Shown: positions 54,167 to 63,672, numbered from the stretch's first letter. The stretch is DNA of 64,000 bases from Candidatus Woesearchaeota archaeon (GCA_945861715.1 CAMAVK010000001.1:372001-436000), one strand, 5' to 3'. Numbers and translations are program-made. Notes: generated by a model not told the origin, from the sequence alone.

Positions 54167-54514
54167 CTACTCTTCTAATATCCGTCGCACTGCTACATCA
54201 GCTTTAAAATACTCCGGACCCTTCAACATTTTAGTTGGACTATATGTCTTACTCATGTTCGACTCATACACTGCCCGAAAAACAGCAGGCATTTTATCCT
54301 GCAATCCATGTTCCAAAATCGTTCCATATACTGCAAATAAAACATCCGCAAGTTCAAGAGCAATATTGGGCAAATCACCTGCAACACAGCCATCCAAATA
54401 CTCCTTCACTTCATCCGCCATTAATTTATGACGCAATCCAAATCTATCTGCTGGAATAAGTGACGCCCTATCCAAAATAGGAACCTGAAATTTCTCATGA
54501 AATCGTCGAACCAA
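54167..54514 (-). CDS. MazG-like pyrophosphohydrolase, copy 1; original start codon blocked
   Basis: 115 residues from a TTG at 54514. The paralogue at 56828 begins M-N-D-E-L-E-L-V; here the aligned codons are ATG (54532), TAA, GAG, GAA, TTA, GAG, TTG, GTT. So the ancestral ATG is followed at once by a stop. Translation can restart at TTG with GAGG upstream, or the gene is dead. NTP-PPase metal residues remain in KLMADEVKEYLDG and IALELADVLFAVYG. Substrate unknown. Confidence 0.75.
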   Translation of the reverse strand: MVRRFHEKFQVPILDRASLIPADRFGLRHKLMADEVKEYLDGCVAGDLPNIALELADVLFAVYGTILEHGLQDKMPAVFRAVYESNMSKTYSPTKMLKGPEYFKADVAVRRILEE

Positions 54515-54614
54515 CTCTAATTCCTCTTACATAAAAATCCCCCCTTACTCTAAATAACCATATATCGTTGACATACACAACACTTGCATTAAAACCATAT
54601 CTATCCTAAAAAAT

Positions 54615-55337
54615 CTATTTCCCCTTCCTATCAACAAGCTGCTCTTGCCATACTGCAACAAATGCGATTATCGAAGTTAACAACGCAAAATTACAAAATA
54701 TTGACGGATAACTCTTCCCCAAGGAAGGAATAATCACAATGAGCACAATAGAAGGTAACACGCTACATAAAATAGCAACTAAACCAAGCAGCTCCACTAT
54801 TTTGCGGCGTTTATTTTTCTCCCTCAACATATTTCGTCCAAGCAACCAACCTGCTAAAGAAATAAACCCGAAATAATATCCTAAATACAAAGTGGTAGCA
54901 AACATATGATTAGAAAAATCAAAGAACAACGATTGCACAACCACCCATACCTCTGAACAATACGCTTGGATTATAAATGATTCATGTAACAAGGCAATAG
55001 CAGTTATAGACAGTGGAATAACAACTAAAAAAGACTTCACAACATAACTTCTACCCCAATCGTGGTGCAGTGACCCGCGTCTGGATGTATATTGAATGGC
55101 AAACCATAACCCTAGCGCAGGAATCAACGTATAAACTGAAATCCCTATTCGTGCCCAAAAAGACGGATTTCCTGATGTACACAAAAAAAACTGACTCAGT
55201 TGAAATGCTCCCAAAATAAACACAAATGCAGAACAAAAATCACGAAGTGGAGTTCTTTTAAACTTGAATAGCAACACTGCCGCAAGCACCCACTCAATGA
55301 GTGCAATACTAATTGAAACAATTGGCGAATAACACAT
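54615..55337 (-). CDS. Seven-helix membrane protein starting MCYSP
   Basis: 240 residues with about seven membrane helices (ISIALIEWVLAAVLLFKFK; FGFISLAGWLLGRNM). The short MCYSPxxS start occurs in some uncharacterised 7TM families (DUF5765-like). No kinase or cyclase domain. In the operon between the two MazG-like genes. Confidence 0.65.
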   Translation of the reverse strand: MCYSPIVSISIALIEWVLAAVLLFKFKRTPLRDFCSAFVFILGAFQLSQFFLCTSGNPSFWARIGISVYTLIPALGLWFAIQYTSRRGSLHHDWGRSYVVKSFLVVIPLSITAIALLHESFIIQAYCSEVWVVVQSLFFDFSNHMFATTLYLGYYFGFISLAGWLLGRNMLREKNKRRKIVELLGLVAILCSVLPSIVLIVIIPSLGKSYPSIFCNFALLTSIIAFVAVWQEQLVDRKGK

Positions 55338-55388
55338 AACCTCCAGAATGAGAAAGAGCCTTTTTTAATCTAACTATATTATCAAACC

Positions 55389-55910
55389 CTAAATTGGAGT
55401 TGGCATTCTATCAAAAATAGTTAATTTCTTGGGCTCCGGTTTTTTCTTCTTCTTTTTATTTTTGCCAGTCGGATCCTTTTCAAACTGATATAAAAAGAAT
55501 TCATCTTCAGAGCGAAGAAGTAGGACATCATACAAGCGACACGAGGCAGGTAATGGTGTACCCAACAATATATCCTCTTTATTTGAACGACTATAATGCG
55601 ACGCAATAACTTCTAGCGTGCCACTATAATCATAAATTTTGGCTTTAATAGCACCAAAAAATACTGACCTTTCTTTAGGAGGAATATATGTGCCTGCTTC
55701 ATACATGCAAGTTGGCAAAAAAATATGTGAACACAAAGGAAGAAACCCATCAACACCAAAGAAATCTTTACCTGAAATAAGAGGTTTATTTTCAACCAAG
55801 TCCCCTATATTTCGACAATGATAATGTTTCGTCATAAGAAACGTCGCAGCTAGCCCTCGAGCAGAAAACCGTCCGTGTTCTTTACGAATTTCATCATTCT
55901 CGTAAATCAC
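55389..55910 (-). CDS. Hypothetical protein with Lys-rich tail
   Basis: 173 residues. Core with DFFGVDGFLPLCSHIFLP and YDYSGTLEVIASHYSRS, then a basic tail (KNKKKKKKPEPKK) that may bind nucleic acid or membrane. Operon member, 18 bases after the preceding gene. Not recognised. Confidence 0.55.
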   Translation of the reverse strand: MIYENDEIRKEHGRFSARGLAATFLMTKHYHCRNIGDLVENKPLISGKDFFGVDGFLPLCSHIFLPTCMYEAGTYIPPKERSVFFGAIKAKIYDYSGTLEVIASHYSRSNKEDILLGTPLPASCRLYDVLLLRSEDEFFLYQFEKDPTGKNKKKKKKPEPKKLTIFDRMPTPI

Positions 55911-55928
55911 AGTTAGTCAACTCCTAAT

Positions 55929-56435
55929 TTAAACACGAGCAATCCGAGGCCTATACACATCCATCGGAACAACCTGCCTCTTCTCACCAAAGAATCGCGT
56001 ATCAAAATAATAAATTTCCGTTGGCACAATTTTCACAAATTTCCACTCTGCACGCGCCCCTTTATACTTCTCCGGCAAATTATCTTGCATCACCGCACCC
56101 GCCGGACTACGTGCATAATAAATCTTAAACACATCCTCAACATCCGCATCATCCACAAGAATTGCATGGCCTCGCATCTGAATTCCAAACACATCTTTAG
56201 CGGGATCTTGCTGAGTACTATAAATCGCAAGCGACACATTATTTCGATTTGCAATGTATCCCATATGTCGTGATTTTGGCTGCGAAATAAAATACAAATT
56301 ATACTTCTCATCAAATGCAAAGAATAACGGACATGTCCAAATCCCATCTGCCCCAAGAGAAGAGAGTGCAAGAAACTGCGTAGATTCAAAACACTCAACT
56401 AAGTACTTTTTCCAATCAAATGTTTTAGTATCCAT
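55929..56435 (-). CDS. Pyridoxamine-5'-phosphate-oxidase-like flavoprotein
   Basis: About 168 residues; ATG 56435 chosen over TTG 56453. The split-barrel FMN-binding fold is seen in FLALSSLGADGIWTCPLFFA, LYFISQPKSRHMGYIANRNN, VSLAIYSTQQDP and IQMRGHAILVDD. Family members reduce or bind flavin-linked substrates; the actual one is unknown. Located 27 bases after the MazG-like gene. Confidence 0.8.
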   Translation of the reverse strand: MDTKTFDWKKYLVECFESTQFLALSSLGADGIWTCPLFFAFDEKYNLYFISQPKSRHMGYIANRNNVSLAIYSTQQDPAKDVFGIQMRGHAILVDDADVEDVFKIYYARSPAGAVMQDNLPEKYKGARAEWKFVKIVPTEIYYFDTRFFGEKRQVVPMDVYRPRIARV

Positions 56436-56462
56436 CAAATAAAATCCGTCCAATTCAGCAAC

Positions 56463-56828
56463 CTATTTTTCTAATATCCTTTTAACTGCTGTATCAGCTT
56501 TAAAGTATTCTGGTCCCTTCAACATTTTAGCCGGACTGTACGTCTTACTCATATTCGAGTCATACACTGCGCGAAAAACTGCAGGCATTTTGTCTTGTAA
56601 TCCATGTTCCAATATGGTCCCATATACCGCAAACAAGACATCAGCAAGTTCAAGCGCAATATTTGGCAGATCCGAAGCAGCAACCCCATCTAAATACTCC
56701 TTAACTTCATCCGCCATCAGTTTATATCTCAGTTGTGACCTATCCGCAGCAATCAACGTTGGCCCAGCCAAAATGGGTACCTGAAATTTCTCATGAAATC
56801 GTCTCACCAGTTCTAGTTCATCATTCAT
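56463..56828 (-). CDS. MazG-like nucleotide pyrophosphohydrolase, copy 2
   Basis: 121 residues from ATG 56828. All-alpha NTP-pyrophosphatase: the metal-binding acidic residues are in KLMADEVKEYLDG and IALELADVLFAVYG. It is over 80% identical by eye to the protein at 54514 (shared GLQDKMPAVFRAVY, SNMSKTYSP, KMLKGPEYFKAD). This copy has an intact start. The two genes bound a three-gene segment, so a recent duplication is likely. Confidence 0.85.
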   Translation of the reverse strand: MNDELELVRRFHEKFQVPILAGPTLIAADRSQLRYKLMADEVKEYLDGVAASDLPNIALELADVLFAVYGTILEHGLQDKMPAVFRAVYDSNMSKTYSPAKMLKGPEYFKADTAVKRILEK

Positions 56829-56927
56829 AAAGAATACCAACTCATGAGCATTTAATTAGATTTCTATACACCAATATCCCCTAAAAGAATGTCGTACAAC
56901 GTCCTCTCTTTAAAGAACGATAAAAAA

Positions 56928-56999
56928 AGCCTCCGGAGGGATTTGAACCCCCGACCTGCTGCTTACGAAGCAGCCGCACCACCGCTATGCTACGAAGGC
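56928..56999 (-). tRNA. tRNA-Thr (anticodon CGU)
   Basis: Acceptor GCCTTCG/CGGAGGC (one G-U), anticodon arm GCTGC-TTCGTAA-GCAGC with anticodon CGT, T arm GGGGG-TTCAAAT-CCCTC. The discriminator is T and CCA is not encoded. No intron. Confidence 0.95.
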
Positions 57000-57082
57000 A
57001 TAAACACTCAAAACTACTCTTGATTTTTAAAATGTATGCTAATCAAACCACAAACCAAGAAACGTAAATCCTCCTTTCGCAC

Positions 57083-57247
57083 TTACTTCAATGCAGCAAG
57101 CAATTCATCCTTAGAATCATACTTTTTCTGGCATGCAAAACATATGGGATATTGTTTCTTCGAACCTACTTTCTTCACAATTGTGCCCTTTAACTTCTCT
57201 AAAAAAAGTTCTGCAATCTTCATATTACACAGTGAACAAGATACCAT
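57083..57247 (-). CDS. Small zinc-ribbon protein, 54 residues
   Basis: ATG 57247 has a TTTATAGG box 21-28 bases upstream. The product starts MVSCSLCNMKIAELF and continues through VGSKKQYPICFACQKKYDSK. The two CxxC knuckles (CSLC and CFAC) should bind one zinc. Composition and promoter support a real gene. A nucleic-acid or ribosome-associated role is possible but unproven. Confidence 0.75.
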   Translation of the reverse strand: MVSCSLCNMKIAELFLEKLKGTIVKKVGSKKQYPICFACQKKYDSKDELLAALK

Positions 57248-57308
57248 CTGTATAAAATACTCATTTTCCTATAAATATGTATGCCTCCAATTTTGATCTG
57301 AAAGATAT

Positions 57309-59066
57309 TTACTTCCTCAACTCCCCTCCATTCTGTATTTGCACCATGCGATAAAACACACCCTTCAACCCAACCAGCGATTCATACGTCCCTTGTTCTA
57401 CAATTTTCCCCTTATCTAACACAATGATCTTATCTGCTCTTCGAATTGTAGACAATCGATGTGCCACCATAACTGTCGTCTTTCGCGTCGCAATCGAGAA
57501 AATTGACTCCTGAATAACCCGTTCAGACTCCGAATCTAGTGAAGATGTTGCCTCATCAAAAATAATCACCTCAGGGTCAGCAAGAAGGGCGCGTGCAATA
57601 CTAATTCGTTGCTTTTGTCCACCAGAAAGCTTTACACCTTTTTCTCCTACAAGAGTATTGTACCCTTTTTCAAATTCTGAAATAAACCCATGTGCATACG
57701 CTTTACGCGCAGCCTCAATTACTTCTTTTTTAGACGCCGTAGGAACAGAAAACCGAATATTCTCAAGTACACTACGATTAAAAATCTCTACATTTTGTGA
57801 TACTACTGCAATGCGTCGCTTAAAGTCCGCCCGTTTCAATTCATTAACAGACGTTTTTCCAAGTAAGATATCTCCCTTTGTTGTATTATACTGACGAAGC
57901 AACAACTTCACAAGCGTAGATTTACCAGACCCAGAGTGCCCAACAAACGCTACCGTCTCTCCTGGTGCAATAGAAAACGACACATCATGAAGTACCTCTT
58001 TTCCCTTCCCATACGAAAACGACACATGAGAAAAAATAATAGGTCTATCAATTCTCTCAACTCCAACTGCTCCCGCTAAGTCAACATTTTTCGTTTTGCG
58101 ATCAATCAATTCTGCGAGTTTGTTAATCGACTCTGTGGAGTCTCCCAAAAAGAAAAATAAGCGACCAATTCGATGCGTCGATAAAAACGCCCGCTCGGTC
58201 ATCGTATATACCAAAACCAAACTACCCGGACTAAGAATCCCCCGACTAACCATATAGACACAGGTGGCAAGTGTTACTCCGCGACCAATCACTATCATCA
58301 TATCGCGAAAAAATAAAACCTTATGAGTAAAAATAAATCGTTTTTGCGCTTGATCATAGTATGTTTTCAACAACCTCTTAAACTTAGAATATTGATGCTC
58401 TTCCTGAACATAATCTTTAACTGTTGATATGTTAAGCAAACTCTCTCCCAATTCCCCTATTGCTTCATCATACGTTTCATGATATTTTTTTCGCATTGGA
58501 GCAACTTTACGCACTTCATACGTTGTAATCCAAAAAATAATAGGCATAAAGAAACAGAAAATACCAGCTAGTATCCATTGTTCCTTAATAAGTAAGATCA
58601 CCGTGATAAACAACTGAACAAAGGTAGGCAAAAATTCCTCAAATATAAAAAAGATCAAATCCGTTAACTTCTGTGTTCCCTTCACAATCCGAGACACTTG
58701 GCTGCCAGTATTATACGACTCATGAAATTCGATATCTAATTCAAGCAACTTTCGCTTAACTTTCTCAAGCACTAACACTTCAAATTTAAAGAGCCATTTC
58801 TGTCGCCAACGTTGGGTAAAATAATCCATGATGGAAAGAATCACATACGACGCAGCAATTCCCAACACAATATACACAAGAATCATACTCGTACTTGCCC
58901 CAGTTGCAAAATGATCAACAACATACTTCAAAAGAATCGCGGGTAAAAACTTAAGCGCCTCATACACCACCGAAAGCCAAATCCCATGCATCCAACCCTT
59001 TTTAGCTTCAGGAACAATTCGTACAATTTGCGAAAGTAATTTTTTCAGAACCACACCTAGCATCAT
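57309..59066 (-). CDS. ABC exporter, fused membrane and ATPase domains
   Basis: 585 residues. Six N-terminal membrane helices of the type IV exporter fold, then an ATPase from about residue 345: Walker A VGHSGSGKST, signature KLSGGQKQRISIARALLADP, Walker B VIIFDEATSSLDSESE and H-loop VAHRLSTI. It should act as a homodimer exporting a lipid, peptide or drug. Specificity cannot be told. Confidence 0.95.
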   Translation of the reverse strand: MMLGVVLKKLLSQIVRIVPEAKKGWMHGIWLSVVYEALKFLPAILLKYVVDHFATGASTSMILVYIVLGIAASYVILSIMDYFTQRWRQKWLFKFEVLVLEKVKRKLLELDIEFHESYNTGSQVSRIVKGTQKLTDLIFFIFEEFLPTFVQLFITVILLIKEQWILAGIFCFFMPIIFWITTYEVRKVAPMRKKYHETYDEAIGELGESLLNISTVKDYVQEEHQYSKFKRLLKTYYDQAQKRFIFTHKVLFFRDMMIVIGRGVTLATCVYMVSRGILSPGSLVLVYTMTERAFLSTHRIGRLFFFLGDSTESINKLAELIDRKTKNVDLAGAVGVERIDRPIIFSHVSFSYGKGKEVLHDVSFSIAPGETVAFVGHSGSGKSTLVKLLLRQYNTTKGDILLGKTSVNELKRADFKRRIAVVSQNVEIFNRSVLENIRFSVPTASKKEVIEAARKAYAHGFISEFEKGYNTLVGEKGVKLSGGQKQRISIARALLADPEVIIFDEATSSLDSESERVIQESIFSIATRKTTVMVAHRLSTIRRADKIIVLDKGKIVEQGTYESLVGLKGVFYRMVQIQNGGELRK

Positions 59067-59136
59067 ATTTCAATACTTAATAACCTTTCGAGAATCTAGA
59101 TAATTAAGCATAAATCAAAGAAAAAACGAGGAAGAA

Positions 59137-59369
59137 AACCATAAATCTGGTTCTCCTCCCCTACAGGTTTTAACCCCTGTAAACACTGAACCCTTAACAA
59201 TGTTGCAACCAATTTCCTTTTTAATCATTTATAGTGCTGGCACGGAATATTCGAACATATATCTGCCAGCATTATATAGGAAAAACAAAGTTTTTACATA
59301 CCGATGTGAAGAATATCCCATCGTGTATTAGAAAGCAAGAACTATTTATACCATTATTTCTTGCTTTCT
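59137..59369. other. Gene-free stretch with several hairpins (possible ncRNA)
   Basis: Part of the 383-base gap 59067-59449. Four inverted repeats: AACCA/TGGTT near 59137; TACAGG/CCTGTA nested inside GGTTC/GAACC (about 59150-59193); TGCTGGCA/TGCCAGCA (59235-59242, 59264-59271); and a perfect 12-bp AGAAAGCAAGAA/TTCTTGCTTTCT (59330-59341, 59358-59369). An ATG ORF on the plus strand here (59234-59437) has no protein-like features. A structured RNA or regulatory region is possible; strand unknown. Confidence 0.35.
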
Positions 59370-59449
59370 TTATAGAGACTCGAAAAATCACTCAAAAAAA
59401 TAGAGATTCAAAGTATAAGGAAGCTCATATAAAATAAGAAAATAATACC

Positions 59450-59923
59450 TCAATAACCTTGAACATCGAATTTCAATTCTTCCGCATTCAACGAATTAAG
59501 AAGCAAATGAACCAAACCTGTACTATGAGCAAATGCTTGTACTAATCCCCCTGCTCTATCCGTTACAGGGAGAAGTGACTTATAATAATCCAGACGCGAA
59601 ACAACCTCTGAAAAGTGGCAAACACCAGGATAATCATTTTTTGGTATACTTTGCAGATATAATCCTCGTGCAATTCCCTTCTTAGCATCACAATGCAGTA
59701 AATATCGTCGTTGTAATGGTAATGTATTGATATCAACTCGAGAATCTTGACGAAGTCCAGCTAGCGCATACTGTGTAGCAAGCGAAACAAAAACATCTCG
59801 AACTGGTTCATGTACGGTAAAATCCAACTCTACTTCACCGCGTCCCAAAATACACGTATCCTTTGTAGAATGAGCCCCGTGCGTCGTAATTGAATACCTC
59901 ATACCTGTAATAATAGTTGCCAT
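59450..59923 (-). CDS. Hypothetical protein, 157 residues
   Basis: Starts MATIITGMRYSITTHGAHST; alpha/beta, soluble (VSLATQYALAGLRQDSRVDI; GLVHLLLNSLNAEELKFDV). No motif or membrane segment. Not recognised. Confidence 0.55.
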   Translation of the reverse strand: MATIITGMRYSITTHGAHSTKDTCILGRGEVELDFTVHEPVRDVFVSLATQYALAGLRQDSRVDINTLPLQRRYLLHCDAKKGIARGLYLQSIPKNDYPGVCHFSEVVSRLDYYKSLLPVTDRAGGLVQAFAHSTGLVHLLLNSLNAEELKFDVQGY

Positions 59924-59996
59924 ATCTATTATTTCTAGTATCTATTTTAAAAAGACTACCCTCAAAATGAAAATCACTCAGATAGAATCTAAATCT

Positions 59997-60467
59997 TCAC
60001 TCCGTCCGATGAAATTCCTCATCCATTCGAACAATATATTCTTTCACCCGGCTAAGCACCTGAGACAATATCAACTGTTCAATCTTCTCAGAAAAAATTT
60101 CAGATAAACTCATCCATTCTGTAATACGATACAAATTTGCATTCGTTTCAATAAGTTGCAAATCCTTTAATCGCTTCAATTGTCGTCGAATATTGGATGC
60201 CGCAATGCCTAACATAGCAAGACCCATACTTTTGCGAAGATCCATTACTTTATTTTTAATTTCTTCAGAATGTAGTTGCTCTTTTTGTTGCTTGGCAATA
60301 AGAAGGACATAGAGCACATCAACGACCACATCACGCGAATCTCCTGGTTGCAACAATCCAACAGAAAGACAAAATCGTCGAACTAAATCGCGACCCGACG
60401 ATGCCGGTTTCTCATACCTACGAAGTGTAATTTCAACAAGCGGTGTATCTCGACTAATTTTTGCCAT
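59997..60467 (-). CDS. Winged helix-turn-helix protein
   Basis: 156 residues. GAGGGG Shine-Dalgarno upstream of the ATG. The N-terminal LVEITLRRYEKPASSGRDLV is followed by VVVDVLYVLLIAKQQKEQLH and a wHTH core (AASNIRRQLKRLKDLQLIET). The C-terminus is helical and may dimerise. Probably a regulator. Downstream of GluRS by about 100 bases. Confidence 0.6.
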   Translation of the reverse strand: MAKISRDTPLVEITLRRYEKPASSGRDLVRRFCLSVGLLQPGDSRDVVVDVLYVLLIAKQQKEQLHSEEIKNKVMDLRKSMGLAMLGIAASNIRRQLKRLKDLQLIETNANLYRITEWMSLSEIFSEKIEQLILSQVLSRVKEYIVRMDEEFHRTE

Positions 60468-60569
60468 CTATAATCCCCTCTTTTTCGTTGTGCAAGCAAA
60501 CACCCCAGCTAGCAAACCATCACTCTCTCCAAACATCTATCGTTAAACTATCACTCACGAACTTCAACT

Positions 60570-62279
60570 CTACTCATGCAAATACCAAAAGGTCAACTTC
60601 TTCGCATCAACATGATCGAGCCGAGCAAAATAGCATCGCTCAAATTGCACAATCTCTCCTTCCTTAAGGGTTGAAAGCGCACTCTCCCCTAAACCAGCAA
60701 CAACAGATCCATCCGTCATACACACATCAACTGGAACCAACTCAGCCGAAACAGGCAAATAGTGAATAATCATACCACGTGCTGAGCCCGCACTCTTATA
60801 CTCCTCATAAGTCGATGAATGGAACGTAAACACCCCACTCGAAACCGTAAAGTTATATCCTTCAATCAAACGGTGGATCTTACCTTCTTCCAAACGTGCA
60901 ACATCGTCAGTTGAAAGATAAATCTCCGAACCCACCGTAAACGACCTTGAACCGAGTTCAACAAAATTCGGATGAACCGGAACATGAGCAACAACTGAAC
61001 CCTTAACACCATTTACAGGAACCCGAACCGGACTTGCAATAAAGAATGCCCGTCGTGATTTCGAATCAATAATCTCTTTATTGAACGCATTAATGTTCTT
61101 CCAAAATTCACCAATGGCAACCGTCTTATCATTGAGTGATAATCCGATCTCCATAGCAAACCGTCGAAACGCACCAGGCTGATATCCTCTTTTTCGTAGT
61201 GCAGGCAGAAATGGTAACCGAATATCTTCCCATCCTTTATATGCGCCCTGCTCAATTGCCACGCGTGTCTGCGAAGTAGAAAGTTCAAACCCTTCAAAGT
61301 TAATTCTACCCCAATGCTTATACTCGGGAGCCTTCCAACCAAGGCATTCCATAATCATCTTTTCTTTTATTGCATTATCTGCATGATCTTTTCCATTCAA
61401 GACGTGTGTAACACCCATCTCATGATCATCAACTGCTACCGAAAAAACCATCAGTGGCCACAATCGTTGACTCTTTCCTGTCTTTGGATGTATATGTTCA
61501 ACGATTCGCATCACACCAAAATCTCGCATTGCAGGATTCTTATGAGCAATATCTGTTTTTAATCGAACAACCGCTTCACCCTCTGCGTACTCACCAAACA
61601 TTTTGGCCCATCGCGTTCTATTCTCCGCAACGGTAAGTGCGCGACATAAACACGCTTCACCCTTATTCTTCATCTCGCGCCATGCATCAGCATCACACGT
61701 ACAAATATACACATCTCCTTTCTCAACGAGTTTTTCAACCGCGTCATTATAAATGCCAAGTCGACTGGATTGCACAATTACTTCTTGCTCAAGTCCATTT
61801 TCCGTAAGCCATCGAGCATCGCGTTCAATAAGTTCATACGCTTGAGGGTAAATATTCTCTGCATTTGTATCTTCAATGCGCAAAATTAATTTTCCCTTGT
61901 ACATCTTTGCATACTCATAATTAAGTGACGTACCGTATGCATGACCAATATGAAGCGGACCTGATGGTGATGGTGCAATACGCAGAACTACTTTTCCCAT
62001 CACTGCGTTTGGTAATTCTTTAAGTGGACCAAGTGACACAACAACCTTTTTAGCTTCAAGAAGGGCAGGATCAATTGCAAGTAACTGAGCTCGCAAATCC
62101 TCAACACTCTTTCCTTTAATAGACAAAATAGCAGAATCAATTTCCTTCAAAAGAGCCGGAACATCACTTCGACATGATGGCATATCCTTCAGAACCGAAC
62201 CAAGAACAACCTTCGAATTAACACTCAAATTAAACTCAATAGCATTCTGTAAAACGAATTTAATAACGGTCTCTTTCAT
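60570..62279 (-). CDS. gltX: Glutamyl-tRNA synthetase, archaeal type
   Basis: About 569 residues; ATG 62279 preferred to TTG 62297. Charges tRNA-Glu (and possibly tRNA-Gln). HIGH motif APSPSGPLHIGHAYGTSLN, then LILRIEDTN. The KMSKS region is FELSTSQTR, lacking the second Lys. The C-terminal part is the beta-barrel anticodon-binding domain of the archaeal/eukaryotic GluRS-B group. An N-terminal helical domain of ~100 residues precedes the catalytic core. Confidence 0.95.
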   Translation of the reverse strand: MKETVIKFVLQNAIEFNLSVNSKVVLGSVLKDMPSCRSDVPALLKEIDSAILSIKGKSVEDLRAQLLAIDPALLEAKKVVVSLGPLKELPNAVMGKVVLRIAPSPSGPLHIGHAYGTSLNYEYAKMYKGKLILRIEDTNAENIYPQAYELIERDARWLTENGLEQEVIVQSSRLGIYNDAVEKLVEKGDVYICTCDADAWREMKNKGEACLCRALTVAENRTRWAKMFGEYAEGEAVVRLKTDIAHKNPAMRDFGVMRIVEHIHPKTGKSQRLWPLMVFSVAVDDHEMGVTHVLNGKDHADNAIKEKMIMECLGWKAPEYKHWGRINFEGFELSTSQTRVAIEQGAYKGWEDIRLPFLPALRKRGYQPGAFRRFAMEIGLSLNDKTVAIGEFWKNINAFNKEIIDSKSRRAFFIASPVRVPVNGVKGSVVAHVPVHPNFVELGSRSFTVGSEIYLSTDDVARLEEGKIHRLIEGYNFTVSSGVFTFHSSTYEEYKSAGSARGMIIHYLPVSAELVPVDVCMTDGSVVAGLGESALSTLKEGEIVQFERCYFARLDHVDAKKLTFWYLHE

Positions 62280-62418
62280 CAATAAGCACACACTCAAAGT
62301 ACTTCTTAAATCTTTTTATTATTTCCATCAGTACGTCAAAGAAAACGTAATCCAATTATCTTCAAACCACCCAAGCAACCCCAAAATCTTTATAATAATC
62401 AATGTACATCCTATACTC

Positions 62419-62772
62419 ATGGATCAAAACATTTTCAACAGAGCTGTAGAAGGCTGGATAGAACACTGCGAGCAACTGGATGCATTACTAAATTCTTCCG
62501 CACAAACAGTTCGACGCACTCCATATTATAACATCATCTCCTCAATGGGCCACCAAGCTTTACCATTTATTAGAGAAGTATACGCCAGGGATTCCTCAGA
62601 AAATTTCGCGTTACACATGGTGCAAGGTCACGGCTTAGTTGGTCTCGTCAAAGAAATCGTTGGTGACGACTTTCAAATTCCAACCGAATTAGGCGGTCAA
62701 GTAAGTGACATTGCAGAATATACCAAACAGTGGCTTGATACAAATATGGATAAATATCTTGCAACAAAATAA
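62419..62772 (+). CDS. Hypothetical protein, 117 residues
   Basis: A TTTATAAT box about 30 bases upstream supports the ATG. Helical (FNRAVEGWIEHCEQLDALLN; ISSMGHQALPFIREVYARDS). No catalytic motif. Not recognised. Confidence 0.6.
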   Translation: MDQNIFNRAVEGWIEHCEQLDALLNSSAQTVRRTPYYNIISSMGHQALPFIREVYARDSSENFALHMVQGHGLVGLVKEIVGDDFQIPTELGGQVSDIAEYTKQWLDTNMDKYLATK

Positions 62773-62788
62773 TTTCTCTTACCTCTGT

Positions 62789-63493
62789 TTATTTTCTTTG
62801 AAAATCTCTTCCCGCGATCTCATATTTTTCAAGTGTATCGGTTGGAAACCATTGACCGGAATGAACAAACGCAGCAATCTGACCCTGCGCAGCAACCTTT
62901 TCAAAACAATCCTTCTCCATCGAACAAATCCCCGCAGGCAGCATCGAAAGTACTGTGGGATCAATAATAAACACACCCGCATTAATCAAGTTTGATGGCG
63001 CAAGAGCCCGGCTAGGTTTCTCAACAAATCCCATAACACACCCATTAACAACCCGAGCAACGCCAAAATTTTCCACATCTTCTCGAGTAACAAGTGTCAT
63101 CGCAATCGGACAACCAGAAGAAAAGAAAGTAGAAGACAACAAATCAACATGAACATCATGCAAATTGTCTCCCCACATTAACAGAAATGGCGAGTTCAAC
63201 CCTAAAGCCGCTTCACGTACCGCCCCACCCGTACCTAGTGGAGTATCTTCAACACAGTATGATATCGTTATTCCCCATTTTGTACCATCACCAAAATAAG
63301 TTTTAATCATCTCTGCCTTATACCCAACCGACAAAATAAATCGAGTAACCCCATACTTCCGAGCATTAAGTATAATATGCTCAATCATCGGTATCCCTTG
63401 AATGGGAAGAAGTGGTTTAGGAGTAGTTTCCGTAAGAGGTCGAAGACGAGTCCCCAGTCCACCCGAAAGAATAATTGCCGTATCTATCATCAT
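62789..63493 (-). CDS. NDP-sugar pyrophosphorylase (RmlA/GlmU-like)
   Basis: 234 residues. ILSGGLGTRLRPLTETTPKP is the nucleotide-binding loop, GIPMIEHIILNA the second motif, LGTGGAVREAA and LLMWGDNLHD the uridyl/thymidyl and metal sites, GFVEKPSR the sugar site. It activates a sugar-1-phosphate; the base and sugar are unclear. No acyltransferase domain. GAGGAT precedes the double ATG. Confidence 0.9.
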   Translation of the reverse strand: MMIDTAIILSGGLGTRLRPLTETTPKPLLPIQGIPMIEHIILNARKYGVTRFILSVGYKAEMIKTYFGDGTKWGITISYCVEDTPLGTGGAVREAALGLNSPFLLMWGDNLHDVHVDLLSSTFFSSGCPIAMTLVTREDVENFGVARVVNGCVMGFVEKPSRALAPSNLINAGVFIIDPTVLSMLPAGICSMEKDCFEKVAAQGQIAAFVHSGQWFPTDTLEKYEIAGRDFQRK

Positions 63494-63672
63494 ATCCTCA
63501 ATAAAATCAATTCATTTTTTTATCTATTCAACCAAGCAATGAATGCTCCAATATTCTTCTATCATCGAAACTCTTCCATTTAAGTCTTATGAAAAACCAA
63601 TAAAGATATTGTATCTATAGTAGCCCTCCATCAAGAAAGTCAAAAAGAATTATATCCCAAATTGCAGAAACC

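Noticed and set aside
57036..57296. 86-residue plus-strand ORF near the tRNA-Thr
   Set aside because: It is the reverse of the zinc-ribbon gene, which has CxxC pairs and a TATA box.
59234..59437. 67-residue plus-strand ORF in the hairpin-rich gap
   Set aside because: No TATA or Shine-Dalgarno at a proper distance, composition unlike neighbouring proteins, and it spans the perfect 12-bp inverted repeat.
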